Of a stretch of 12,588 bases of DNA, positions 1 through 5,940 are shown piece after piece. The notes under the pieces were generated by a model, which worked only from the letters and a program-made list of their open reading frames with translations, was not told the DNA's origin and searched no databases. The stretch spans positions 1-12,588 of the forward strand of contig PSPM01000034.1 of NCBI GenBank assembly GCA_004195435.1, in the 5' to 3' direction. Each line of letters starts with the position of its first letter. The first letter of the stretch is position 1. This DNA comes from Candidatus Parvarchaeota archaeon. GTDB lineage: Archaea > Nanobdellota > Nanobdellia > Pacearchaeales > GW2011-AR1. The translations under genes were made by a program, and so were the position numbers.

Positions 1-434
1 GAAGACTTAGGAGCTTTAGGTTTTATTTTAAGTTCAGTTCCTTCAATTTTAAAAGACAATGCTAAAAAAGCTTTCGGAAAATTTTTACATAGATTCAAAA
101 TTTTTTCTTTGCTCATTTCGGTATCTAAAATATATCTTTTAACTCCTTGAAATTGCTTTTTTTCTTTAAATTCAATTTCATTAGTTAAATCACGGGTAGA
201 AACAATTGCGCCAGTAACTATAGTTTTCTCACCATCCTCCATTAATTCAGCAACTCCTAGAACAAGCTCATTAGCAAATTCTGCACTTGTAACAATGGAA
301 ATATTTTTAGACATTTTTTTTGCTTCAACTAAAGCTTTAAATTTGAATTCCCCCCTACTGAATTTTTGAAATTGAAAATGAACATCATCATCATCAGAAA
401 TATTATCAAAAATTTTTTTTATAAACGATTCCAT
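1..434 (-). CDS. Unknown conserved-type protein, 5' part only
   Basis: An open frame runs on the minus strand from ATG at 434 to the window edge with no stop (144 codons visible), so the gene continues to the left. The protein begins MESFIKKIFDNISDDDDVHF. It is soluble, with no membrane segment or signal peptide, and mixes charged helices with a central stretch (VTSAEFANELVLGVAELMED, then TIVTGAIVSTRD) that looks like an alternating alpha/beta fold. The start is supported by a TATA box 22-29 nt upstream (456-463, minus), the leaderless spacing seen throughout this window. It is transcribed divergently from the AI-2E-family gene. I do not recognise a named family and assign no function. That it is a real gene is fairly sure from the open frame, the promoter and coding-like composition. 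Confidence 0.75.
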   Translation of the reverse strand, partial: MESFIKKIFDNISDDDDVHFQFQKFSRGEFKFKALVEAKKMSKNISIVTSAEFANELVLGVAELMEDGEKTIVTGAIVSTRDLTNEIEFKEKKQFQGVKRYILDTEMSKEKILNLCKNFPKAFLALSFKIEGTELKIKPKAPKS

Positions 435-455
435 TAAAGGTTAATTCAAAAAGAG

Positions 456-463
456 TTTATAAA
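456..463 (-). promoter_or_regulatory. TATA box of the 434 minus-strand gene
   Basis: TTTATAAA lies 22-29 nt upstream of the minus-strand ATG at 434. This is the spacing expected for a leaderless archaeal transcript. It is separate from the plus-strand TATA box at 478-485, so this divergent pair has two boxes. Confidence 0.6.
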
Positions 464-465
464 TC

Positions 466-492
466 TTAACAAACAATTTATAAGTTTGTTAA
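466..492. repeat. 9-bp perfect inverted repeat around a TATA box
   Basis: TTAACAAAC (466-474) and GTTTGTTAA (484-492) are exact inverted copies separated by 9 bp. The spacer plus the first base of the right arm contains the TATA element TTTATAAG (478-485) of the AI-2E-family gene. This geometry resembles an operator for a dimeric repressor that would block TBP. No regulator is identified. Confidence 0.5.
478..485 (+). promoter_or_regulatory. TATA box of the AI-2E-family gene/AMP phosphorylase operon
   Basis: TTTATAAG is 21-28 nt upstream of ATG 506, consistent with a leaderless transcript. It probably serves both 506-1537 and 1541-3007, since only three bases separate these genes. Confidence 0.6.
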
Positions 493-505
493 ACTTTTCA
501 AAATA

Positions 506-1537
506 ATGGCTGTAACAAATAAAGAAATGAGGAGACTATTTGTCTTATCATTAATTCTCATTCTTCTTTCATTAGCATTCATAATTTTAAAACCAATATT
601 AATTTCTATAATCATAGGGTTAATTTTTGCTTATTCTTTTAATCCAATTTATAAAAGATTTTTTAAAATTTTCAAGGAAAAAAATACAGCTTCTATAACA
701 ACTGTAATGTTAGTTTTTTTAATATTTTTCATACCTCTATGGTTTTTAACACCAATATTAATTCAACAAACATTTGATCTATTTGACTTTGTTCAAAATC
801 TTAATATAAGGGGTTTTATTGAATCAGTATTCCCAACAGCGACAGATTCATTCCACCAAGATATTTATTCAGTTGTTATAAATTTTATAGGTACAGTAAC
901 TTCAACAATTTTATCATCTTTAACTGATTTACTTCTTGGTTTACCAAATAGATTACTACATCTAACAACAGTTATCTTTGTATTTTTCTTCGCTTTAAGG
1001 GATCAAGAAAAATTAAAGAATTATGTTTCAGGACTTTCACCTTTTAGAAAAGATAAGGAAAAAATTCTAATAAATCAGTTTAAAGGAATGACTTCTGCAA
1101 TAATCTATGGAACTATTTTTGTAGGAGTTTTACAAGGAATCCTTACAGGAGTTGGTTTATTCATTTTTGGAATTCCAAGAGCTCTAGTATTTACAATAAT
1201 TGCTATTTTTGCATCCATTATACCAGTTCTAGGTCCTTGGGCTGTATGGATGCCTACTTCCGCTTATTTGTTTTTTTCTGGAAATACAGCTGCGGCAATT
1301 GCCTTTACGATATATGGGGCAATAGTAGTCTCTTCTTTTGATAATTTACTCCGCCCTTACTTAGTTTCAAAGAAAACTGGAACTTCTTCAGCAATTATAT
1401 TGGTTGGAATGATAGGAGGATTAATAGTGTTCGGAATAATAGGATTAATACTGGGGCCCCTAATATTATCCTACTTACTTGTACTATTAACAGCCTACAA
1501 AGACAGGACAATATCAGATTTATTCCATACAGATTAA
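506..1537 (+). CDS. AI-2E family (UPF0118/PerM-like) membrane transporter
   Basis: A 343-aa polytopic membrane protein. Hydrophobic helices are visible at about residues 10-45 (two close segments), 60-90, 145-165, 200-225, 228-255, 260-275 and 295-330. The family signature is in the C-terminal third: FDNLLRPYLVSKKTG followed by IILVGMIGGLIVFGIIGLIL and GPLIL. This matches the DN..RP and GG...FG..G...GP pattern of the AI-2E transporter family (PF01594). The length is typical. Characterised relatives have been linked to autoinducer-2 export or Na+(Li+)/H+ antiport, so the substrate here is unknown and the family name should not be read as quorum sensing. ATG 506 is preferred because a TATA box lies 21-28 nt upstream. 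The stop is three bases before the AMP phosphorylase start, which implies co-transcription. Confidence 0.88.
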   Translation: MAVTNKEMRRLFVLSLILILLSLAFIILKPILISIIIGLIFAYSFNPIYKRFFKIFKEKNTASITTVMLVFLIFFIPLWFLTPILIQQTFDLFDFVQNLNIRGFIESVFPTATDSFHQDIYSVVINFIGTVTSTILSSLTDLLLGLPNRLLHLTTVIFVFFFALRDQEKLKNYVSGLSPFRKDKEKILINQFKGMTSAIIYGTIFVGVLQGILTGVGLFIFGIPRALVFTIIAIFASIIPVLGPWAVWMPTSAYLFFSGNTAAAIAFTIYGAIVVSSFDNLLRPYLVSKKTGTSSAIILVGMIGGLIVFGIIGLILGPLILSYLLVLLTAYKDRTISDLFHTD

Positions 1538-1540
1538 AAA

Positions 1541-3007
1541 ATGAGATTAAAAGTAAGAAAATTTCAATTAAAAGCTGGAAAACCAATAGCTTTTGTACAT
1601 CAAAAAGATGCAGAAAAATTGAATATTAATGTGGGAGAAAGAATAGAAATATCTTACAAAGATTCTATGACGATCGGAATTGTCGACGTAGTTTCAGGAT
1701 TTATTAAATCAGGAGAGATAGCACTCTCTGAACAGATAACAAATAAGCTTAAATTAAAATCTAAGTATGTAAATATAGGTCTTGGTGAATATCCAAAAAG
1801 TACAAAATTTCTAAAAAAGAAACTTAATTGCATACCCTATAAAAAATCAGAAATTAAAAAAATAATAAATGAGATTGTTAAAGGATCATTAACAGAGGCA
1901 GAAGTTGCTTATTTTATCTCCGGAATTAATTATTGTGGAATGAATCTAGAAGAAACAAAATATCTAACAGAAGCAATATTTGAATCAGGGAAAAAAATAA
2001 AATGGAAACAAAAAAATATTGCAGATAAACATTCTATAGGGGGAGTTCCGGGAAACAGGACTACCCCGATAGTAGTTTCAATATGTTCAGCAGTTGGAAT
2101 AATAATGCCAAAAACATCATCAAGAGCGATAACCTCTGCAGCAGGAACAGCTGATGTAATAGAATCAATAGCAAAAGTAAATTTGTCAATCGATGAATTA
2201 AAATCAGTAGTAAAGAAAACAGGAGCTTGTTTAGCTTGGGGTGGCTCTTTAGGTTTAGCTCCCGCAGATGATAAGATAATTCAAACAAGTAAAATTATAA
2301 GAATCGATCCAGAGCCACAATTATTAGCTTCCATTTTAGCAAAAAAGCTTTCAGTTGGAAGTAAATTTGTATTAATTGACATTCCTCATGGATCCGGAGC
2401 AAAGGTAAGTCTCTCAAAAGCAAGAAGTCTTAAAGACAAATTTATTAAAATTGGCAAAAAATTAGGTCTTAAAATAAGAGTTTTATTAACGGATGGCAGT
2501 CAACCAATTGGAAATGGAATAGGGCCGATCTTAGAAGTAAGAGATATTTTGAAAGTCTTACGAAGGGAAGATTCTCCAAAAGATTTGGAAAATAAATCTC
2601 TAAAATTGGCAGGAGAATTATTGGAAATGGTGGGAAAGGCAAAGAATGGAAAAGGAAGGAAAAAAGCACTAGAAATTTTAAATTCAGGAAAAGCTTATAA
2701 AAAATTCGAAGAAATAATAAAAGCACAATCTGGGTCATTCAAATATTTAGAATTTGCAAAGTACAAACACGAAATTAAATTCAAGAAAAGTGGGAAAGTA
2801 AAAAGCATAAATAATAAAGATATAAATTACCTTACAAGATTAACAGGATGTCCGTTAGACAAAAAAGCAGGAATCTATTTACATAAACATAAAAGGGATA
2901 AAATAAAAAAAGGAGAAACAATCATAACAATTTATTCAGAATCTAAACATAAATTAAATCAAGCTTTAAATTTTTATAAAATTCAAAAACCAATAAGATT
3001 AGGATAA
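1541..3007 (+). CDS. deoA: AMP phosphorylase (archaeal thymidine phosphorylase-like)
   Basis: A 488-aa cytosolic enzyme of the archaeal AMP phosphorylase/thymidine phosphorylase family. Family members convert AMP and phosphate to adenine and ribose-1,5-bisphosphate. The product feeds ribose-1,5-bisphosphate isomerase and form III RuBisCO, giving 3-phosphoglycerate. An N-terminal cradle domain (about 1-85) precedes the catalytic fold. The family signature lies at about 163-208 (KHSIGGVPGNRTTP, then PKTSSRAITSAAGTADVIE), containing the phosphate-binding SS and the active-site Lys/His. GSKFVLIDIPHGSGAK and the C-terminal swivel domain (about 400-488) follow. Length is close to the usual ~500 aa. 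No RuBisCO or isomerase gene is in the window, so the full pathway is not shown here. Three bases separate it from the upstream AI-2E-family gene, suggesting one mRNA. Confidence 0.93.
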   Translation: MRLKVRKFQLKAGKPIAFVHQKDAEKLNINVGERIEISYKDSMTIGIVDVVSGFIKSGEIALSEQITNKLKLKSKYVNIGLGEYPKSTKFLKKKLNCIPYKKSEIKKIINEIVKGSLTEAEVAYFISGINYCGMNLEETKYLTEAIFESGKKIKWKQKNIADKHSIGGVPGNRTTPIVVSICSAVGIIMPKTSSRAITSAAGTADVIESIAKVNLSIDELKSVVKKTGACLAWGGSLGLAPADDKIIQTSKIIRIDPEPQLLASILAKKLSVGSKFVLIDIPHGSGAKVSLSKARSLKDKFIKIGKKLGLKIRVLLTDGSQPIGNGIGPILEVRDILKVLRREDSPKDLENKSLKLAGELLEMVGKAKNGKGRKKALEILNSGKAYKKFEEIIKAQSGSFKYLEFAKYKHEIKFKKSGKVKSINNKDINYLTRLTGCPLDKKAGIYLHKHKRDKIKKGETIITIYSESKHKLNQALNFYKIQKPIRLG

Positions 3008-3029
3008 CATGTTATCAATCACGGAATAA

Positions 3030-3038
3030 TTTTTATAC
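3030..3038 (+). promoter_or_regulatory. TATA box of the 3059 gene
   Basis: TTTTTATAC lies 21-29 nt upstream of ATG 3059. This gives the small gene its own leaderless promoter rather than read-through from AMP phosphorylase. Confidence 0.5.
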
Positions 3039-3058
3039 CCTTTATTAAATATATCTAA

Positions 3059-3322
3059 ATGAATCAAAAAGAGGCAAATCGCATTAAAGAATTAATGGAT
3101 TATTTTAGAAAAAATTTAGAAAAAGGATATTCTGTAGAATCTTTAAAATGGGCATTAGTCTCGCAGGGAAATTCGAAAAGAGAAATATTGAAAGCATTAC
3201 AGATCGTCGAAGCAGAAAATAATTCAGAGATTAACAATAAAGAACAAACAAAAAACACAGAAAATTCAAAGATAAAAGTAGAACCCAAAAAAAGCTTTTG
3301 GAAAAATTTCTTTAATAAATAA
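3059..3322 (+). CDS. Small hypothetical helical protein
   Basis: An 87-aa soluble protein. Residues 1-52 form a compact, likely three-helix domain (helix; GYSVESLKWALVSQGNSKREI; helix). This resembles the short G-[YFS]-s-x-E-x-[IL]-x-x-[AL]-L-x-x-x-G modules I associate with small DPANN proteins. A polar, Asn/Glu/Lys-rich linker (about 53-75) follows, then a basic-aromatic tail FWKNFFNK. There is no signal peptide or membrane helix. It has its own TATA box 21-29 nt upstream of the ATG and converges on tRNA-Ser, whose T-run starts 11 nt beyond this stop. No function is assigned. Its reality rests on composition, promoter and the recognisable helical module. Confidence 0.65.
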   Translation: MNQKEANRIKELMDYFRKNLEKGYSVESLKWALVSQGNSKREILKALQIVEAENNSEINNKEQTKNTENSKIKVEPKKSFWKNFFNK

Positions 3323-3332
3323 AATATTAATT

Positions 3333-3339
3333 AAAAAAA
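3333..3339 (-). terminator. T7 terminator abutting tRNA-Ser
   Basis: Seven consecutive T on the minus strand follow directly after the discriminator base of tRNA-Ser. This is the standard oligo-T termination signal of archaeal RNA polymerase. Confidence 0.65.
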
Positions 3340-3465
3340 CGCCCGGACTAGGATTCGAACCTAGGGATCCAAAGGAAACCGGTTTGCTCGAAAATCTCGT
3401 AAAAATACTTTCTACGAATGTATCCTAATTCAAGACCGGCGCGATAACCACTCCGCCATCCGGGC
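3340..3465 (-). tRNA. tRNA-Ser(UGA) with a 44-nt intron
   Basis: On the minus strand the acceptor GCCCGGA (3465-3459) pairs with TCCGGGC (3347-3341). The discriminator is G73, as expected for archaeal Ser, and CCA is not encoded. The T-arm is CTAGG-TTCGAAT-CCTAG, and the long variable arm (a TCC/GGA stem) makes it class II. The anticodon arm CCGGT-CTTGAA...A-ACCGG gives anticodon UGA. Exons are 3465-3429 and 3384-3340; the intron is 3428-3385, between positions 37 and 38. The splice site forms a bulge-helix-bulge: CTTG pairs with CGAG (one U-G) as the 4-bp central helix. The bulges are AAT and CAA, and cutting after the second base of each yields exactly the 37/38 junction. The inner helix beside the 5' bulge is weak. 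Mature length is 82 nt. Confidence 0.93.
3385..3428 (-). other. Archaeal tRNA intron (position 37/38)
   Basis: This 44-nt intron of tRNA-Ser(UGA) has boundaries fixed by restoring a 7-nt anticodon loop (CTTGAAA) and a 5-bp stem. It contains a small hairpin, TCGTA/TACGA. It is too short to code for an endonuclease and would be removed by the tRNA splicing endonuclease. Confidence 0.85.
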
Positions 3466-3489
3466 TTACAAATAGGATAAAATAAGACT

Positions 3490-3496
3490 TTAAAAT
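3490..3496 (-). promoter_or_regulatory. Possible TATA box of tRNA-Ser
   Basis: On the minus strand TTTTAAA (within TATTTTAAAGT) lies 25-31 nt upstream of the tRNA-Ser 5' end. It sits in the 46-bp gap after the P1 gene. It is weaker than the other boxes here, and read-through from the ribosomal operon could contribute. Confidence 0.4.
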
Positions 3497-3511
3497 AGTT
3501 TCTAGAGGTAT

Positions 3512-3808
3512 TTAACCAAACAAGGAAGCCAAACCAGCTGCAGATTCTTCTTTCTTCTCTTCTTTCTTCTCTTCTTTCTTCTCTTCTTTATCTTCAGCTT
3601 TTTCTGCACCAACAGCAGTAGATGAAACAGCAACACTAGCATTCTTTAATTCTGCACCAATATCTACTCCTTCAAGACTAGCAACTAATGCTTTAACCTT
3701 AGATTCATCAACAGTAACACCGGTAGCTAAAATAACTTTCTTAAGATTTTCTTCATTCACAGGCTGTTCAAGCTTATGCAATAAAAGCGCTCCATATATG
3801 TATTCCAT
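3512..3808 (-). CDS. rpl12: Large-subunit ribosomal protein P1 (aP1, L12ae)
   Basis: A 98-aa acidic stalk protein that forms dimers on P0 and recruits translational GTPases. The N-terminal dimerisation domain starts MEYIYGALLLHK and runs through the typical NEENLKKVILATGVTVDESKVKALVASLEGVDI (quoted here in part as a description of residues 18-51). An Ala/Val-rich hinge follows, then a Lys/Glu hinge encoded by three perfect 12-bp repeats. It ends with the conserved AGLASLFG tail that binds elongation factors. Length matches archaeal P1 (about 100 aa). Its ATG overlaps the L10 stop in the sequence TAATG, so translational coupling is likely. It is the last protein gene of the L1-L10-P1 operon. 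Confidence 0.96.
   Translation of the reverse strand: MEYIYGALLLHKLEQPVNEENLKKVILATGVTVDESKVKALVASLEGVDIGAELKNASVAVSSTAVGAEKAEDKEEKKEEKKEEKKEESAAGLASLFG
3548..3583. repeat. Three 12-bp perfect repeats in the P1 hinge
   Basis: Plus-strand unit TTCTTTCTTCTC occurs three times without a mismatch. It encodes a Lys/Glu four-residue repeat in the P1 hinge. Being a multiple of three it can expand or contract without a frameshift. Confidence 0.85.
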
Positions 3809-4731
3809 TATGCTCCCTCCTTTACATTTTGATTATTTAAATCTTCCCCAACCTGCCTTTCTTCAGCAGGTTTTTCCACAGATTCTTCTTTTTCTTCAAT
3901 CTTTTCTTCAGCAGGTTTTTCCACAGATTCTTCTTTTTCTTCAATCTTTTGCATGTTTTCAATTATTTTTTCTTCTGAAGAAGCTTTAGAAATAAAGTAA
4001 GCAATAGTTTCTTTTACAGGATAGTTAACTTTAATGGCAAAACTAAGAGCTTTATTAGCTAATTCATTCAGATCATTAATAGTTTTTTCAACATCGATTT
4101 TCACATCAGAGTAAAATTTATCTTCTACAGAATCATAAGCAGCAACTGGCAAGAATCCAACTTTCATAGGAGTAATGCCTAACTTAGCAAGAACATCTGC
4201 CACATTAGATGTAATTTCATCTCCTTTTTTAGCAACAGTAGCTCCAGATTTAATTTCAAGTTTCCCATTTTTAACAGCAACCTTCAATCCCACAGCGGAT
4301 AATTCTGAAATTGCAGGACCCGGAACTAATTCTGTTGGGCCTGGCTCAATTGTAATCTCTTCCGGAGAGAGATCACCAGCTTTAGCTTTACTAGGGCTTT
4401 GGTTCTCTGATAATATTTTAGATAATTCAAAAGGATTTGAATTAGAAAAGAAAACAACAAAATCAGAATTTACAACTTCTTTGAGATTTTTCAAAGCACC
4501 CTTATCAATAGAATCTATTGCTCTAAGAAAAGAGCTTTTTTTAACATATCTAATCTCCGCTTTTCCCCGAAGATTTTTCTTTATTTCATTAAATTGTCTG
4601 CTAGGGAGATTCTTGCAAGAAGCAATTAAAACAGTTTTAAAATTTTTAATATTATCAGATAAATTTTTTACAGTTTCTTTCTTATCTTCCGGAATTGGCT
4701 TGTCTCTAAGAACTTTTTTATCTGCACTCAT
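3808..4731 (-). CDS. rplP0: Large-subunit ribosomal protein L10 (aP0)
   Basis: A 307-aa stalk base protein that binds 23S rRNA and L11 and carries P1 dimers. The rRNA-binding domain (about 1-105) contains LIASCKNLPSRQFNEIKKNL and FVVFFSNSNPFELSKIL. The inserted domain typical of archaeal P0 has PAGDLSPEEI-like and EPGPTELVPGPAISELSAVG segments, then GDEITSNVADVLAKLGITPM. Residues about 195-255 are the helical spine where P1 dimers bind. The last ~50 residues are Glu/Lys/Pro-rich and contain a perfectly duplicated 15-residue unit. They end NQNVKEGA, without the GLxxLFG-type tail that archaeal P0 normally shares with P1. The ATG overlaps the L1 stop (ATGA), and the stop overlaps the P1 start (TAATG). 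Confidence 0.95.
   Translation of the reverse strand: MSADKKVLRDKPIPEDKKETVKNLSDNIKNFKTVLIASCKNLPSRQFNEIKKNLRGKAEIRYVKKSSFLRAIDSIDKGALKNLKEVVNSDFVVFFSNSNPFELSKILSENQSPSKAKAGDLSPEEITIEPGPTELVPGPAISELSAVGLKVAVKNGKLEIKSGATVAKKGDEITSNVADVLAKLGITPMKVGFLPVAAYDSVEDKFYSDVKIDVEKTINDLNELANKALSFAIKVNYPVKETIAYFISKASSEEKIIENMQKIEEKEESVEKPAEEKIEEKEESVEKPAEERQVGEDLNNQNVKEGA
3861..3950. repeat. Perfect 45-bp tandem duplication in L10
   Basis: Positions 3861-3905 and 3906-3950 are identical base for base. Each encodes the same 15 residues (Glu/Lys/Ser/Pro-rich) of the L10 tail, and the frame is kept. Perfect identity including third codon positions points to a recent duplication or ongoing homogenisation. 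Confidence 0.95.
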
Positions 4732-5345
4732 TTAATTTCAACTCCCAGAAGTTTACCCATAGTAAATTTAATATTAACATTTTTTACATTTTCTATATTA
4801 TTAGGAAGTGCTTGAATAATAGAATTATAAACGGATAAAAGATTTTCCATAAGTTGTTCATCTTTCATATTTTCTTTTCCAACAGCAATTTTTATACTTG
4901 CTTCTTTGGCTCTTATTTTTATAGATTTAGAAATTCTTTCAAGAAGTGGATTAATCATTTCAGGAGTTTCTTTTGTAATAATTCCTAGCTGAGGGGATGG
5001 CATTTTTCCAGCAGGTCCCAAGGCTTTTCCAAAAGTTGTAGCAACAGAAGGCATTAAAGAAGCGTGCGCTATAAAAAAATCAAAATTATCGATAAGCTCT
5101 TTTAAAGCAGCTTTATCCTTATATTTTGGAAATTCAGGTTTAGTAACAGTTTTAACCAATTCATTTTTTTCAGTTAAAAAACCACAAACTTTTTTATCTT
5201 TAAATTTATGTGGAATATCTATAATTAGGGAAATATTATCTTTTCTTATATTGATTCCTTTCAGATTAATAATTAAGTCTAAGGTTTGATCAAATTTTCT
5301 TTTCTTTCCTTTTCTTAATTCTTCCAATGCTTGTTTAAGTTCCAT
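4728..5345 (-). CDS. rpl1: Large-subunit ribosomal protein L1
   Basis: A 205-aa protein of the L1 stalk, which binds 23S rRNA and handles E-site tRNA. In many archaea and bacteria it also represses its own operon by binding the mRNA. Recognisable segments are the N-terminal MELKQALEELRKGKKRKFDQ, the first-domain ending near IIDIPHKFKDK, the strongly conserved FGKALGPAGKMPSPQLGII hinge, and the C-terminal LPNNIENVKNVNIKFTMGK. The length is slightly below the usual 210-220 aa. It is first in the L1-L10-P1 operon; its TGA overlaps the L10 ATG. A TATA box lies 28-35 nt upstream, with a perfect 18-bp palindrome between it and the start codon. Confidence 0.96.
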   Translation of the reverse strand: MELKQALEELRKGKKRKFDQTLDLIINLKGINIRKDNISLIIDIPHKFKDKKVCGFLTEKNELVKTVTKPEFPKYKDKAALKELIDNFDFFIAHASLMPSVATTFGKALGPAGKMPSPQLGIITKETPEMINPLLERISKSIKIRAKEASIKIAVGKENMKDEQLMENLLSVYNSIIQALPNNIENVKNVNIKFTMGKLLGVEIK

Positions 5346-5355
5346 TAAGCCCCAT

Positions 5356-5373
5356 ACTTTCTTTAAAGAAAGT
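5356..5373. promoter_or_regulatory. 18-bp perfect palindrome in the L1 operon promoter
   Basis: ACTTTCTTTAAAGAAAGT is fully self-complementary. It lies between the TATA box (5373-5380, minus) and the L1 start codon at 5345, touching the box. If transcription starts about 25 nt from the TATA centre (near 5351), it is DNA upstream of the start and could be an operator. If transcription starts further upstream, it would form a 7-bp RNA hairpin with a UUAA loop before the start codon. Confidence 0.6.
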
Positions 5374-5420
5374 TATATTTATCTCCTACATTATGCCCAG
5401 AATTCATAGAAAATATAACT
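5371..5420. repeat. 10-bp inverted repeat carrying TATA-like sequences
   Basis: AGTTATATTT (5371-5380) and AAATATAACT (5411-5420) are perfect inverted copies 30 bp apart. The left arm contains the presumed TATA box of the L1 operon. The right arm may be a second promoter element or half of a regulatory site. Confidence 0.5.
5373..5380 (-). promoter_or_regulatory. TATA box of the L1-L10-P1 operon
   Basis: On the minus strand AAATATAA lies 28-35 nt upstream of the L1 ATG, predicting a leader of only a few nucleotides. A similar element on the minus strand at 5411-5420 (AGTTATATTT) is an alternative that would give a leader of about 40 nt. Confidence 0.5.
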
Positions 5421-5450
5421 CTAGGATGTAGTTAACGATAAGTCTTTGAT

Positions 5451-5457
5451 AAAAAAA
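5451..5457 (-). terminator. T7 terminator of the 5470-5919 gene
   Basis: CTCTTTTTTTATC on the minus strand contains seven T, 13-19 nt after the stop codon of the upstream gene. It separates that gene from the ribosomal operon. Confidence 0.55.
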
Positions 5458-5469
5458 GAGTATTTAAAT

Positions 5470-5919
5470 TTATTCCTCATCTAACTTGCCCAAATATTCT
5501 TTGATTCTTTCTATAGTTTCAGGAATCAAAAAAGATTCAATCTTATTCTTAAAAATATAAGACAAGGATTCAAATTCAGAAAGCCTATACATATTTTGTT
5601 TCTTATCTACTAACATAAGATCTCTCAATCTTTTTAACTGTCTCCTTACATTGCTTTCGGCTATTCCTCTTTCTCCAAGAGAATTATCTTTTCTTATTTG
5701 AATAACTTTCCCTATTATTTCTGTAGAACTAAGTTCCTTTCTTTCTTTTCTAGATTCTTCAAGAGAAAGCAAAATATCAACAACTACATCTCTAGAATCT
5801 CCAGGTTGAAGTAGCCCAAGACTCAAACAAATCTTTCGAATAAGCTCCCTTTTAGAATGATCAAAAGGCCGTTCATATCTTCTCAAAGTTATTTCTCCCA
5901 AAGGAACATCTCTTACCAT
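5470..5919 (-). CDS. Probable winged-helix DNA-binding protein, conserved in DPANN-type archaea
   Basis: A 149-aa soluble basic/acidic helical protein. It opens with the distinctive MVRDVPLGEITLRRYERPFD, then RKICLSLGLLQPGDSRDVVVDILLSL. Helices resembling a helix-turn-helix follow: STEIIGKVIQIRKDN, then GERGIAESNVRRQLKRLRDL, with SNVRRQLKRL as a recognition-helix candidate. A short wing-like MLVDKKQNMYRLSE and a C-terminal helix (about 125-147) complete it. I recall proteins starting this way as conserved, unnamed regulators in Pacearchaeota/Woesearchaeota; that is memory, not a search. The start at 5919 is supported by a TATA element 22-30 nt upstream that is shared with the divergent 5970 gene. 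It lies immediately upstream of, and on the same strand as, the ribosomal stalk operon. A regulatory link to that operon or to its divergent partner is inference. Confidence 0.75.
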   Translation of the reverse strand: MVRDVPLGEITLRRYERPFDHSKRELIRKICLSLGLLQPGDSRDVVVDILLSLEESRKERKELSSTEIIGKVIQIRKDNSLGERGIAESNVRRQLKRLRDLMLVDKKQNMYRLSEFESLSYIFKNKIESFLIPETIERIKEYLGKLDEE

Positions 5920-5940
5920 AATATTCTCAAAACAACAATG

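Noticed and set aside
3861..3950. CRISPR-like or mobile repeat
   Set aside because: The two 45-bp copies abut with no spacers and encode in-frame L10 tail residues. No spacer-repeat array, transposase, integrase or attachment site was found anywhere in the window.
4175..4735. 186-aa plus-strand open frame opposite L10
   Set aside because: It is the complement of the confident L10 gene, is Ser/Leu/Phe-rich as antisense frames of AT-rich genes are, and resembles no family. Other long antisense frames (for example 2061-2288 minus, 7758-8024 plus, 9060-9362 minus) were dropped for the same reason.
5335..5355. Six-codon upstream frame (ATG GGG CTT AAT GGA ACT TAA) overlapping the L1 start
   Set aside because: It could in principle couple to L1 translation, but it is too short and too close to the predicted transcription start to support from sequence alone.
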